Part shown: positions 25,874-34,088 of the stretch, piece after piece
Numbering within the stretch: position 1 is the stretch's first letter
How the letters are laid out: the number at the start of each line of letters is the position of its first letter
From: an uncultured Prevotellaceae bacterium
Lineage (GTDB): Bacteria > Bacteroidota > Bacteroidia > Bacteroidales > Muribaculaceae
Direction: 5' to 3'
NCBI GenBank assembly: GCA_905207705.1
Contig: CAJLMA010000006.1
Location: 62,001-126,000, forward strand
DNA: 64,000 nt
Position numbers and translations under genes: made by a program
Notes under the pieces: generated by a model
Seen by the model: the letters and a program-made list of their open reading frames with translations, nothing else
Database searches by the model: none
Told to the model about the DNA's origin: nothing

Positions 25874-26452
25874 ATGTTCAATTTAGTAATTTTCGGAGCC
25901 CCGGGGTCGGGCAAAGGCACCCAAAGCGAAAACCTCATCAACCACTACGGCTTGTTCCACATCTCGACAGGCGACGTGTTGCGCAGCCACATTAAAGGCG
26001 GTACCGAGCTTGGCAAGACCGCAAGCGCATACATCAACGAGGGAAAACTCATCCCCGACGAACTGATGATAGACATCCTCGAAAACGTCCTTGAAGAAAA
26101 TCCCGAAAAAACAGCAAAAGGCGTGATATTTGACGGATTCCCAAGAACCATCGAGCAAGCAAAGGCTCTGAAAAAGATGCTCGAAAAGCGCAATACCAAA
26201 GTAAACGTCGTGATAGGACTCGACGTTCCAGAAGAGGAACTCGTCACCCGCCTTCTAAAGCGCGGACAGGAATCGGGCCGAAGCGACGACAACCTTGAAA
26301 CAATCAAGAAGCGTCTCGACGTGTACCACAACCAGACAAGCCCGCTTCGTGATTATTACATCAACGAAGGCAACTACGCCGCAATCAACGGCCTCGGCAC
26401 GATCGAACAGATATTTGAAGACATAAAAACCGCCATCGACGCAAAGCTGTAA
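25874..26452 (+). CDS. adk: Adenylate kinase
   Basis: A 192-aa adenylate kinase converting ATP + AMP to 2 ADP. P-loop GAPGSGKGTQ (residue 7), AMP-binding STGDVLRSH and FDGFPRTIEQA, and the LID-side LKRGQESGRSDDN are present. It is of the short type with a reduced LID and no Zn-binding Cys. AAGGA lies a few bases before the ATG. A stem-loop follows the stop. Confidence 0.96.
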   Translation: MFNLVIFGAPGSGKGTQSENLINHYGLFHISTGDVLRSHIKGGTELGKTASAYINEGKLIPDELMIDILENVLEENPEKTAKGVIFDGFPRTIEQAKALKKMLEKRNTKVNVVIGLDVPEEELVTRLLKRGQESGRSDDNLETIKKRLDVYHNQTSPLRDYYINEGNYAAINGLGTIEQIFEDIKTAIDAKL

Positions 26453-26488
26453 AAGCAAACAGCCCGACAACGGCAAGACATTACAGAT

Positions 26489-26522
26489 GCCGCCCACACT
26501 TCGATTTTGACAAGTGGGCGGC
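26489..26522 (+). terminator. Stem-loop after adk, with the trmD promoter in its loop
   Basis: Perfect 9-bp stem GCCGCCCAC (26489-26497) with GTGGGCGGC (26514-26522) and a 16-nt loop, followed by ATTTGTTATCTTTG. It probably ends the hpt-adk transcript. Confidence 0.6.
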
Positions 26523-26536
26523 ATTTGTTATCTTTG
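26506..26536 (+). promoter_or_regulatory. Promoter of trmD
   Basis: TTTG at 26506-26509, 19-bp spacer and TATCTTTG at 26529-26536, a full Bacteroidota promoter. The -33 box sits in the loop of the adk stem-loop. Confidence 0.82.
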
Positions 26537-26602
26537 CACTCTGACAGACACGGCTGCACCGACCCGGCATTCACAACCGCGGCAGCCTCACACGACACAA
26601 CG

Positions 26603-27283
26603 ATGAGAATCGACATATTAACAGTAATTCCCGAGATGCTGCAATCGCCGCTCAGCTGCTCGATATTAAAGCGTGCACAAGACAAAGGGCTCGCCGAGAT
26701 TGTCGTGCACAACCTGCGCGATTACTCGCTCGACAAGCATCGCAAGGTCGACGACTACCCGTTTGGCGGAGAAGCCGGCATGGTAATGAAGATAGAGCCG
26801 GTCGACCGCTGCATAACCGCGCTTAAGCAGCAACGCGACTATGATGAAATTATATTCACATCGCCCGACGGAGAGCAGTTCTCGCAACCAATGGCCAACA
26901 GGCTGTCGATGCTCGACAACATCATCATACTGTGCGGACACTACAAAGGTGTCGATTACCGCATACGCGAGCATCTCGTGACTTGCGAAATAAGCATCGG
27001 CGACTATGTACTGACCGGCGGTGAAATACCTGCGGCCGTCATTGCCGATGCCGTGGTAAGACTCATCCCCGGCGCAATAGGCGACGAGCAATCGGCATTG
27101 AGCGACTCGTTCCAAGACAACCTGCTCGCCCCGCCGGTATATACTCGCCCGGCAGAATACAACGGGTGGAAAGTGCCCGACATACTGCTGTCGGGGCATG
27201 AAGCAAAAATCAACGAATGGAAGCACGAAATGTCGTTGCAGCGCACCCGTGCCTTGCGCCCACATTTGCTCGACGACATGTGA
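26603..27283 (+). CDS. trmD: tRNA (guanine37-N1)-methyltransferase
   Basis: A 226-aa SPOUT methyltransferase that makes m1G37 with S-adenosylmethionine. The N-terminus MRIDILTVIPEML, the knot motifs LCGHYKGVDYRIRE (about residue 111) and SIGDYVLTGGE (about 131), and length all fit TrmD. The ATG at 26603 is chosen; the longer open frame to the left contains the promoter. In many bacteria trmD is with rpsP and rplS; here it stands alone between adk and the septum gene. Confidence 0.95.
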   Translation: MRIDILTVIPEMLQSPLSCSILKRAQDKGLAEIVVHNLRDYSLDKHRKVDDYPFGGEAGMVMKIEPVDRCITALKQQRDYDEIIFTSPDGEQFSQPMANRLSMLDNIIILCGHYKGVDYRIREHLVTCEISIGDYVLTGGEIPAAVIADAVVRLIPGAIGDEQSALSDSFQDNLLAPPVYTRPAEYNGWKVPDILLSGHEAKINEWKHEMSLQRTRALRPHLLDDM

Positions 27284-27348
27284 TTCTCCACCCAATCGTC
27301 ACTCTCATCCCGGCATATATCAACTAATCTCCACTCATATATTGCAAA

Positions 27349-27666
27349 ATGGCAACAAACAATCAAAACGACAAAAACCGCTCGCTCTGGCTCAGAGTGA
27401 TATTCAACATTCCGCTAATTGTGGTTGTGGGCGTAATAATCCTCTCGGCAACATGGGGCGACAACAGCTACATAAAACGAGTCGGATACCAAAAGCGGAT
27501 TAATGAACTCGAAGCCGAAATAAAGCAATACAACGATTCGGCCGAGATATATTCGCAAAAAGCCGTACAACTCAACACCGACCCCGAAACGCTCGAAAAA
27601 ATCGCACGCGAGCAATACGGGATGAAGCACGAAAACGAAGAAGTATACATTACCGACATAAAATAA
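27349..27666 (+). CDS. FtsB/DivIC-like septum formation initiator
   Basis: A 105-aa bitopic membrane protein: basic cytoplasmic N-terminus, one hydrophobic segment (about residues 19-37), a coiled coil (QKRINELEAEIKQYNDSAEI) and the family ending DPETLEKIAREQYGM. It would join the FtsBL complex at the division site. It is 65 bp downstream of trmD on the same strand. Confidence 0.85.
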   Translation: MATNNQNDKNRSLWLRVIFNIPLIVVVGVIILSATWGDNSYIKRVGYQKRINELEAEIKQYNDSAEIYSQKAVQLNTDPETLEKIAREQYGMKHENEEVYITDIK

Positions 27667-27741
27667 ACACATCACAGGCGGCGCAGGCAGCCATTACAAT
27701 GGATGCAAGCCGTCAGCCACAAAATAAAAACACAAAAAACA

Positions 27742-28140
27742 ATGGACAAGAAAACAAGAATACTCGGATACATCCTCTCGCTGGCCATGCTCATGATAAT
27801 GGTTCCGGTGCTGCTGCAACTGCTGCTCGTGAAATGGGACGGGCTGAACTACATCTTTGCTGCCGGAGCCATTGCCGCGCTCGTGGTGAGAATCATGGAC
27901 AAATACACTGGCACCAACCTGCGCGTGAAACGCTTGTACCGCATTGCTACCGTGTCGGGCATCTGCTATTGCGTGTCGGCCTACTTGAAATTCTCGGCCG
28001 AGCTGCACTTCTTTCCTTACGCGACAGGATACGACTGGCTCGGATTCCTGATGGCCGGGGCTGCCCTGCAAGTCTATTCGGCACTTGTCATCGACTATGT
28101 GGAAAGGAAACAGCTGCGTAATGAAAAGATGAAAAAATAA
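27742..28140 (+). CDS. Small integral membrane protein, 132 aa
   Basis: From the ATG at 27742 (MDKKTRILGYIL) the protein shows four hydrophobic segments, about residues 8-27, 35-50, 75-92 and 98-118, and a charged C-terminal tail. I do not recognise a named family, but genes like this commonly follow the DivIC-like gene in Bacteroidales. The ATG at 27703 would add a hydrophilic leader unlike a membrane-protein start, so the later ATG is preferred. Confidence 0.65.
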   Translation: MDKKTRILGYILSLAMLMIMVPVLLQLLLVKWDGLNYIFAAGAIAALVVRIMDKYTGTNLRVKRLYRIATVSGICYCVSAYLKFSAELHFFPYATGYDWLGFLMAGAALQVYSALVIDYVERKQLRNEKMKK

Positions 28141-28202
28141 TCACCTCAAACGAGCAAAACACCTTTTGACATCGTCAAAAACAGACTATAACACCGCCGT
28201 TT

Positions 28203-28254
28203 TGCCAAAAAATGGTGATTTACTACCACAATTGGCAGCTTATTAGTAATTTTG
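28203..28254 (+). promoter_or_regulatory. coaX promoter with an adjoining interrupted palindrome
   Basis: TAATTTTG at 28247-28254 is the -7 box. Directly upstream a 35-bp interrupted palindrome, TGCCAA (28203-28208) with TTGGCA (28232-28237) and TGGT with ACCA inside it, covers the -33 position. No good -33 box is seen, so the palindrome may be an operator or activator site. Confidence 0.5.
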
Positions 28255-28288
28255 CAACGTACATATATAGAGAGACGTGTAATAAATC

Positions 28289-29020
28289 ATGAACCTCACT
28301 ATAGATCAAGGAAACTCATCGGCCAAAGTGTCGATATTCGATAACGGCGAGATTATCGCCGAAGCTCGCTTCGACTCGATGTCGCCCGGAAGCCTACTGC
28401 AATTCATAAAAGACTATCCGGTCGATGCCGCAGTCTACTCGTCGGTGCAACAACCTCATCCCGAGATAATGGGGCTGTTGCGCAATAACGTAAAGACATT
28501 CATATATCTCGACGAGAACACGCCGATGCCGGTAATTATCGATTATGCCACGCCAAATACGCTCGGACACGACCGCATTGCCGCAGCCATCGGAGCCAAT
28601 ACTTACGCACCCGGCAAAAATACGCTGATAATCGATGCCGGGACTGCCGTCACGCTCGACATAGTGACAGCCGACGGGCACTTCAAAGGCGGCAACATCT
28701 CGCCCGGACTAAAGATGAGATTTGAAGCCTTGAACAATTTTACAAGCCGTTTGCCGTTAGTCAATTACGAAGGCGACATTCCCGACATAGGCTATGACAC
28801 AGTCACAGCAATCCGTTCGGGAGTCGTAGGAGGGTTGGTCGCCGAGATAGAAAGCTTCATCGACCGCATGGCCGCAACCATGGACGGCGACTTGACAGTC
28901 ATCATGACCGGGGGCGACAGTCATTTCCTATCCGGAATCGTGCAACGAAAAACAGTCGTGGTGGAAAACCTGCTTGCAATAGGACTAAACAGAATTTTAT
29001 CTTATAATGAAAACATATAA
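28289..29020 (+). CDS. coaX: Type III pantothenate kinase
   Basis: A 243-aa ASKHA-fold kinase phosphorylating pantothenate, the first step to coenzyme A. Motifs are the phosphate loop DQGNSSAKVSIFD (residue 5), PNTLGHDRIAAAIGA (about 90), the adenosine motif DAGTAVTLDIV (about 116) and GGNISPGLKMRFEAL. Length is typical. It overlaps the outer-membrane protein gene by 14 bp, so the two are translated together, an arrangement also known in other Bacteroidales. Confidence 0.95.
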   Translation: MNLTIDQGNSSAKVSIFDNGEIIAEARFDSMSPGSLLQFIKDYPVDAAVYSSVQQPHPEIMGLLRNNVKTFIYLDENTPMPVIIDYATPNTLGHDRIAAAIGANTYAPGKNTLIIDAGTAVTLDIVTADGHFKGGNISPGLKMRFEALNNFTSRLPLVNYEGDIPDIGYDTVTAIRSGVVGGLVAEIESFIDRMAATMDGDLTVIMTGGDSHFLSGIVQRKTVVVENLLAIGLNRILSYNENI

Positions 29021-30257
29021 ACTACTCGCAATCATTGCAATAATAGCAATCACATGTGCAGGCTCAATGTCGGCACAAAATGAATTAAGCCCATACTCGC
29101 AATTCGGATATGGCTCGTTGAGCGATTTCACAACCAGCACCCAACGCTCCATGGGCGGTATCGGATATGCAATGAACAACGGCAGGCAGATAAATGTCAA
29201 GAACCCTGCTTCCTATGCCAACTGCGACTCGCTGACATTCCTGTTTGACTTCGGGCTCGATTTTACCAACCTAAAGTCGAAAGAAGGTACTACCAACGGA
29301 CACAGCTTTGGCGGCGGACTTGATTACATAACGATGCAATTCCCGTTGAGCAAGAAAGTGGGCGGAAGCATCGGTCTCGTGCCTTATTCTTCAGTAGGAT
29401 ACTCATTTGGCAGCGACATGGGTAACGGCATTGACTCGCGCAGCGGCGCGGGCGGCATCAACATGCTTTATGCCGGAATAGCCTACAGGCCTTTCAACGG
29501 ATTCTCGATAGGAGCCAATATCTCATACAACTTTGGAACAATAGTAAACGACACTTACATAACAGCTACCGAAGTTTCAAGTCAGACACTGTTTGAACGT
29601 GTCATGCAAATACGCGACTGGGGCGTTACGCTTGGTGCGCAATACACTCTCAACATCAACGAGAAAAACAGCGTCACTGTGGGTGTCGTATATTCTCCGT
29701 CAAAAACGTTCCTCGGAAACACTTGGGGAGCAAAATATGACGTGGCAAACGACAACACCACCGAAATAGACACAATAGGATACTCTTCGATGAAAAACGG
29801 GTACACGGCTCCAACAACCATAGGAGGTGGTATAAGTTACAACTTCAACAAAAAATTCATGGTGGAAGCCGACTTCACCTATCAAAATTGGAAAGACGCC
29901 AAATTCTCCGAAATGGAAAACTTTGAGACGACCGTATTCGACAACCGATGGAAAGTGGCAGCCGGCATGTCTTACACGCCAAACCCAAGAGGCAACTACC
30001 TGCAACGCATAAACTACCGATTGGGCGGGCACTTCAACCACGACTACATCACCGTGCGCGGAAACAACGTCAGGGATTATGGAATCGCATTGGGATTCGG
30101 GTTGCCGACTCCGAGCACCAAGACAATTATAAACATAGGATTTGAATACAAATACCGTTCAGCTTATCCCGACAAACTGATTTCGGAAAACTATTTTAAC
30201 TTCACAATAGGAATAAACTTCAATGAAATGTGGTTCTGGCAAGACAAAATCAGATAA
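29007..30257 (+). CDS. Outer-membrane beta-barrel protein
   Basis: A 416-aa protein with a signal peptide (MKTYKLLAIIAIIAITCAGS, cleavage near SAQNE) and a body of alternating amphipathic strands rich in Gly, Asn and Tyr, ending in FNFTIGINFNEMWFW. It resembles the putative outer-membrane proteins found between coaX and lptC in Bacteroides. It may be a FadL-like or assembly-related barrel; the substrate is unknown. It overlaps coaX by 14 bp and precedes lptC by 60 bp. Confidence 0.8.
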   Translation: MKTYKLLAIIAIIAITCAGSMSAQNELSPYSQFGYGSLSDFTTSTQRSMGGIGYAMNNGRQINVKNPASYANCDSLTFLFDFGLDFTNLKSKEGTTNGHSFGGGLDYITMQFPLSKKVGGSIGLVPYSSVGYSFGSDMGNGIDSRSGAGGINMLYAGIAYRPFNGFSIGANISYNFGTIVNDTYITATEVSSQTLFERVMQIRDWGVTLGAQYTLNINEKNSVTVGVVYSPSKTFLGNTWGAKYDVANDNTTEIDTIGYSSMKNGYTAPTTIGGGISYNFNKKFMVEADFTYQNWKDAKFSEMENFETTVFDNRWKVAAGMSYTPNPRGNYLQRINYRLGGHFNHDYITVRGNNVRDYGIALGFGLPTPSTKTIINIGFEYKYRSAYPDKLISENYFNFTIGINFNEMWFWQDKIR

Positions 30258-30317
30258 AACCACGATTCTAAATTGCATCACCGACACACTGATAAGCGAC
30301 AATAATCACAAAGTCCA

Positions 30318-30950
30318 GTGGAGAAATTTCGCAACATATTCTTGATATTCGTTGCCTGCTGCGTGTTCCTGTCATGCCGTGACGAGGTGAAAAGCGTCGT
30401 CGATAAGCCCACCGACCCGGAAACGACTCCCACGATGGTAACCAACAACGTTGTAACGCTTATCAGCGATTCGGGCACGACCAAATATCGCATCACAGCC
30501 GATACATGGCTCATGTTTGAAGAGGCCGAAAAGCCGTTTTGGCTATTTCCTCACGGGCTTCTTCTTGAACAATTCGACTCGGTTTTCAACACCGAGGCTT
30601 CGATAATATGTGATTCGGCTAAATATTTCAAGAAAGATGAATTATGGCGTCTTGACGGCAATGTCAAGATTTCCAACGTACGCAAAGAATTGATTCTGAC
30701 AAACCAATTGTTTTGGTCTCAAAAGCAGCAAAAAGTGTATTCCGACTCATTCGTCCACATAGAGAAGTCCGACCGCATAATCGAGGGATATGGATTTATC
30801 TCCAACGAACGCATGACTACCTACAGCCTCAACCATCCAAGCGGCATATTCCCGATAGATGAACAACGCATGTCTGCTCGACGCGCCGACTCATCAGCCT
30901 TAGCTGCCGATTCTACAATCATTCCAAGCGACTCGGTGGCTGCTCGCTGA
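30318..30950 (+). CDS. lptC: LPS export periplasmic protein LptC
   Basis: A 210-aa lipoprotein starting at GTG 30318. The hydrophobic signal ends in the lipobox FLSC near residue 20. The LptC beta-jellyroll follows (SGTTKYRITADTWLMFEEAE, DGNVKISN, and SFVHIEKSDRIIEGYGF). It passes LPS from LptBFG to LptA in the periplasm. The C-terminal tail is Ser/Asp/Ala-rich. It is the last gene of the coaX operon, with a bidirectional terminator after it. Confidence 0.87.
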   Translation: MEKFRNIFLIFVACCVFLSCRDEVKSVVDKPTDPETTPTMVTNNVVTLISDSGTTKYRITADTWLMFEEAEKPFWLFPHGLLLEQFDSVFNTEASIICDSAKYFKKDELWRLDGNVKISNVRKELILTNQLFWSQKQQKVYSDSFVHIEKSDRIIEGYGFISNERMTTYSLNHPSGIFPIDEQRMSARRADSSALAADSTIIPSDSVAAR

Positions 30951-30980
30951 CAGACAACCACAAAACATCAAATATAAAAC

Positions 30981-31021
30981 AGGCATGTATCAAAAACAAC
31001 CAATTGATACATGCCTAATAT
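30981..31021. terminator. Bidirectional terminator between lptC and the 31051 gene
   Basis: Perfect 13-bp stem AGGCATGTATCAA (30981-30993) with TTGATACATGCCT (31004-31016), 10-nt loop, flanked by A-rich and T-rich sequence on both sides. It serves two convergent genes. Confidence 0.85.
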
Positions 31022-31050
31022 TTTAACCGGCCTTTAAAATCGGATAAAAA

Positions 31051-31488
31051 TCAACCATAATACTTGCTGGCATCAGGATATCCACCACCTGCGCGTGCAA
31101 TGGTATTGGCGGCAATATCCATGACCTTCTCGTCAAGCTGCGACTGCTTTACGATGCCCCACAACTGTGACAGTATCACAGGCCAGAAGATAAACATGGT
31201 GATTATCGTAGGTATGACCTGTTGCCCGAATATTCCTATTCCGGCATCAATCAAAATCGAATTATTACCCGGAACTATCTTTACTTTCAATGCCGTCTTC
31301 AACCCCAATACAGTTCTGAACAATCCGCCTTTGTTCAATGATATGTCACATCCGCCGGTACAGTTGTTCAGATTTTCATATTTCACCTCATATCCGTCAT
31401 TTGCAAATTCACTCGAGATATCGCGCACAATTGCAGGAATGAGCGAAGGCGAAGCATAAAATGACTTTACAGTTTTAAATACACCCAT
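31051..31488 (-). CDS. Hypothetical protein with a hydrophobic segment, 145 aa
   Basis: Not recognised. It begins MGVFKTVKSFYASPSLIPAI, has a region with two Cys (NNCTGGCDIS, about residue 43), one strong hydrophobic stretch at about 90-112 (VIPTIITMFIFWPVILSQLW) and a Gly-rich end. The plan suggests a small alpha/beta domain anchored in the membrane. It is followed by the terminator shared with lptC and preceded by the 31534 gene on the same strand, 45 bp upstream, so the pair may be co-transcribed. Confidence 0.6.
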   Translation of the reverse strand: MGVFKTVKSFYASPSLIPAIVRDISSEFANDGYEVKYENLNNCTGGCDISLNKGGLFRTVLGLKTALKVKIVPGNNSILIDAGIGIFGQQVIPTIITMFIFWPVILSQLWGIVKQSQLDEKVMDIAANTIARAGGGYPDASKYYG

Positions 31489-31533
31489 TTCTTAATTCAG
31501 TTTTTTTTTCGTTTCTCATGTTGTTTTATCTTC

Positions 31534-31836
31534 TCAATCTTCGTTGGCCATTCCTTTCACTTGGCTTATGGCAAACAATACGCCTGTCTCGGCAAGCAAG
31601 TCCTCGACAATTTGCAACTGGCTTGGAGAGAATTCTTTCTCGGCCTTTCGCAGCAAGTCAAGGACAACTTTGCTCTGTTCCGAAATTTCCTCTTCTGTAA
31701 CCACATTATCTTCCATGATTCTCAGAAAAGTCGGTCGCTGCATTATAGCTTCGTCAATACGAAGCACTCCATCCTTATCAAATAGCATAATAAACGATTT
31801 GTGTATTAGTTTCAAATTTAATTCGGCAAATATCAT
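31534..31836 (-). CDS. Hypothetical acidic helical protein, about 100 aa
   Basis: A small soluble protein rich in Glu and Leu (DNVVTEEEISEQSKVVLDLL and FSPSQLQIVEDLLAETGVLF). The ATG at 31836 (MIFAELNLKLIHKSF) is taken as start; GTG at 31854 is an alternative that adds six residues. No catalytic motif. It might be a regulatory partner of the membrane protein encoded downstream on the same strand. No family recognised. Confidence 0.55.
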   Translation of the reverse strand: MIFAELNLKLIHKSFIMLFDKDGVLRIDEAIMQRPTFLRIMEDNVVTEEEISEQSKVVLDLLRKAEKEFSPSQLQIVEDLLAETGVLFAISQVKGMANED

Positions 31837-31963
31837 ATCTGCCGTGGCTTTCACAAATTTATAAAAAAGCCATGAACTCGAAAATAAATTCTATTTTTTT
31901 AAGAACTTATGCTCTGTTCTTTCTCAATAGCAAAAGCGTGATAGAACTTACCTATCACAAACA

Positions 31964-32001
31964 AAAAGTCCGACAACCATATCTTTAGTTATCGGACTTT
32001 T
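31964..32001 (-). terminator. Terminator after rubredoxin
   Basis: AAAAGTCCGA (31964-31973) with TCGGACTTTT (31992-32001), extended by AAC/GTT past a mismatch, 29 bp after the rubredoxin stop. Usable in both directions. Confidence 0.75.
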
Positions 32002-32030
32002 CACAATACGCTTTTAAATTTTGATAATTC

Positions 32031-32192
32031 TTATTCTTCCTTTTCAAACTGATCCTTGCCTACGCCACACAATGGGCACAACCAATCTTCCGGGACATCT
32101 TCAAATGAAGTTCCGGGAGCTACGCCGTTTTCTGGATCACCTTGTGCAGGATCATAAACATATCCGCACACTATGCATACATATTTTTCCAT
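32031..32192 (-). CDS. Rubredoxin
   Basis: A 53-aa electron carrier with one Fe bound by two CxxC-type motifs: YVCIVCGYVYDP at residue 4 and LCPLCGVGKDQFE at about 38. Length and the intervening DPENGVAPGTSFEDVPEDW are standard. The start is the ATG at 32192; the longer frame reads into the promoter. TATCTTTG on the minus strand at 32225-32218 drives it from a promoter-bearing repeat. Confidence 0.95.
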   Translation of the reverse strand: MEKYVCIVCGYVYDPAQGDPENGVAPGTSFEDVPEDWLCPLCGVGKDQFEKEE

Positions 32193-32217
32193 GTCATAAA
32201 TATTAAATGATTCAATG

Positions 32218-32330
32218 CAAAGATAGTGAAAGTTGGATGCAATAGGAAAAATAAACTTGTTTATTTTCAACATTGCCGAAACGCATCCTGCCTTTTCAAA
32301 GATAGCGCAAGTTGGGTGTCATAGGGGGGG
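32218..32330 (-). repeat. Promoter-bearing intergenic repeat (rubredoxin copy)
   Basis: One full unit from CAAAGATA at 32218 to about 32297 and the start of a second (CAAAGATAGCG at about 32297). The middle reads AAACTTGTTTATTTTCAA and GCCGAAACGCATCCTG as in the copies at 50268 and 54222. On the minus strand the unit ends in TATCTTTG 26 bp from the rubredoxin start. Confidence 0.75.
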
Positions 32331-32333
32331 GGG
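32324..32333. repeat. G10 homopolymer
   Basis: Ten consecutive G at 32324-32333, 30 bp beyond the stop of the nitroreductase-like gene and at the edge of a promoter repeat. Length may vary by slippage or be a sequencing artefact. Confidence 0.7.
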
Positions 32334-32363
32334 TATGTTTTTCATATTCCAATGCCACTCTCG

Positions 32364-33305
32364 TCACGCATCATTGATGATAAATGTTTCAAGGAGTCGG
32401 CGACGCGAACGTTTCGCAGGCGTGGCATGTCCTATGCGCAGCAACAATTGCAAGTTTTGTTTCAAGCACAATTGCGATCCGAGTTCGATGGCAAGCTGCT
32501 CCACCTCACATGGTTGATTGATAAACGCACAAGCAAGGTTATGCGATGTGGCGATAAGCAAGAACCTTTCAAGACGGCGACCCGTTTCAATCCAGCCGGG
32601 CACATCGTCCTGACCGTCAAATGCGGCGATGAACGGCGATGATTGCAGCTTCCTCATGTCGGAGCGATTTTGCATCGTGGCATTCAACATCATAGACATT
32701 ATTGGCCGCGAAATCCATGACGGCATGTTTGGAGCACCCATTACATCGTAACTCAACCCGTCGAGTTCTCGGGCCGACTGAGGTTCATTGAAACGCATCC
32801 ATTCTTTTAGCTCATTAACAAAATCCTTATCCTTCATTTGAATGGAATTGCCCAGCTTGACAAATGACTTCACGATGTCAAATTCTCTTGAACCACGCGG
32901 ATACAACTTTGCATCGGTCGAGGTCAGATGGTCGATGATACTTTTATGAATCAGAGTATTGTCAAACATGTTGCGGTTGGTCTGCCTTTTGGATATGAAC
33001 GCGGCAAGAGGCGATGTTTCAATGTCAGGACTCTTTTCAAAAGTAATGTCCACATCGTCGTCGTTGATTTTCACCGATGGCTTTAATTTGACCGTCGTGG
33101 CTGCAATGCAGATATTTTCTATTGCGCAACCCACAGATATGAAAATCTCCCTGTCGCGAGGGTCTACTATGTACAATCTTCTGGAGAAATCGGGCATAAT
33201 CGTGATGCAATCATCGCTTACCTTGAATTTCCACGGTTGCGAGTTGTGTCCCGATGGCGCAAGAATCGCCGCGTTGAGCAATCTGCCTGCTACAATGTCG
33301 TTCAT
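32364..33305 (-). CDS. Nitroreductase-like FMN protein (Acg family)
   Basis: A 313-aa protein. The ATG at 33305 gives MNDIVAGRLLNAAILAPSGHNSQPW, the nitroreductase N-terminal signature for FMN binding, with ISKRQTNRNMF (about residue 104) and a second half matching the long Acg-like members, FLLIATSHNLACAFINQP. The substrate is unknown. It is monocistronic, with its own promoter upstream and a promoter repeat plus G10 tract downstream. Confidence 0.78.
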   Translation of the reverse strand: MNDIVAGRLLNAAILAPSGHNSQPWKFKVSDDCITIMPDFSRRLYIVDPRDREIFISVGCAIENICIAATTVKLKPSVKINDDDVDITFEKSPDIETSPLAAFISKRQTNRNMFDNTLIHKSIIDHLTSTDAKLYPRGSREFDIVKSFVKLGNSIQMKDKDFVNELKEWMRFNEPQSARELDGLSYDVMGAPNMPSWISRPIMSMMLNATMQNRSDMRKLQSSPFIAAFDGQDDVPGWIETGRRLERFLLIATSHNLACAFINQPCEVEQLAIELGSQLCLKQNLQLLLRIGHATPAKRSRRRLLETFIINDA

Positions 33306-33335
33306 ATCAATGAAATTTAAAAGTCCTTGATTATA

Positions 33336-33366
33336 CAAAGTTAATTGAAAATTAAGTGATATCCAA
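33336..33366 (-). promoter_or_regulatory. Promoter of the nitroreductase-like gene
   Basis: On the minus strand TTGG (33366-33363), 19 bp, TAACTTTG (33343-33336), about 30 bp before the ATG. Confidence 0.7.
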
Positions 33367-33475
33367 GCCATTCACACCATTCATTCCTCAGGCGGCATTA
33401 CTTTTCAACTATAAAAGAAGCCAAGACGCATCAGCAGTATGCAACAAGTCCAAATTCCTGTCGAGGTATGACCAA

Positions 33476-33507
33476 TTTGTATTTATCGCAGGGATTCACT
33501 ACATTTG
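33476..33507 (+). promoter_or_regulatory. Promoter of aroQ
   Basis: TTTG at 33476-33479, 20 bp, TACATTTG at 33500-33507, a full consensus match 30 bp before the start codon. Confidence 0.85.
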
Positions 33508-33536
33508 CAACATATTTTTATCAAGGTTAAAAACCA

Positions 33537-33983
33537 ATGAAAATAGCTATAATCAACGGGCCAAACCTGAATTTATTAGGGAAACGGGAACCAAGCATAT
33601 ATGGCGACACATCATTTGAGTCGTATTATGCCGATTTGAAGCAACGCTATCAAGACATCGCAGAGTTGCATTATTTCCAAAGCAACGTGGAAGGCTTCCT
33701 GATAGACGAAATTCATCGCATAGGATTTGACTATGACGGCATTGTCCTCAATGCCGGAGCCTACACCCACACTTCGGTGGCCATCGCCGATGCCATACGC
33801 TCCGTGACAACCCCTGTTGTGGAAATACACATCTCAAACGTCCATCGCCGGGAAGAATTCAGACACAAATCCATGATTTCGGCCGCATGCCTTGGCGTGA
33901 TAGCCGGATTCGGGCTCGATAGCTATAGACTTGCCATAGAAGCATTGATTGCCAACAGCAAAAACGCTTCAAGGCACGAATGA
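33537..33983 (+). CDS. aroQ: Type II 3-dehydroquinate dehydratase
   Basis: A 148-aa dodecameric enzyme of the shikimate pathway. It starts MKIAIINGPNLNLLGKREPSIYG, the family signature with the active-site Tyr in SIYG, and continues with FQSNVEGFLIDEIH, LNAGAYTHTSVAIADA and the His-containing EIHISNVHRREEFR. Length matches. A full promoter lies directly upstream. pyk follows about 105 bp later. Confidence 0.96.
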   Translation: MKIAIINGPNLNLLGKREPSIYGDTSFESYYADLKQRYQDIAELHYFQSNVEGFLIDEIHRIGFDYDGIVLNAGAYTHTSVAIADAIRSVTTPVVEIHISNVHRREEFRHKSMISAACLGVIAGFGLDSYRLAIEALIANSKNASRHE

Positions 33984-34088
33984 CAATATCTGCATTTGGA
34001 CTGTAGACTGTCGCAACAACATGCCATCACACATAATAGCATACAATATCGATATTATAATTTGTTTTAGGTTTTTATATTCAATAAT

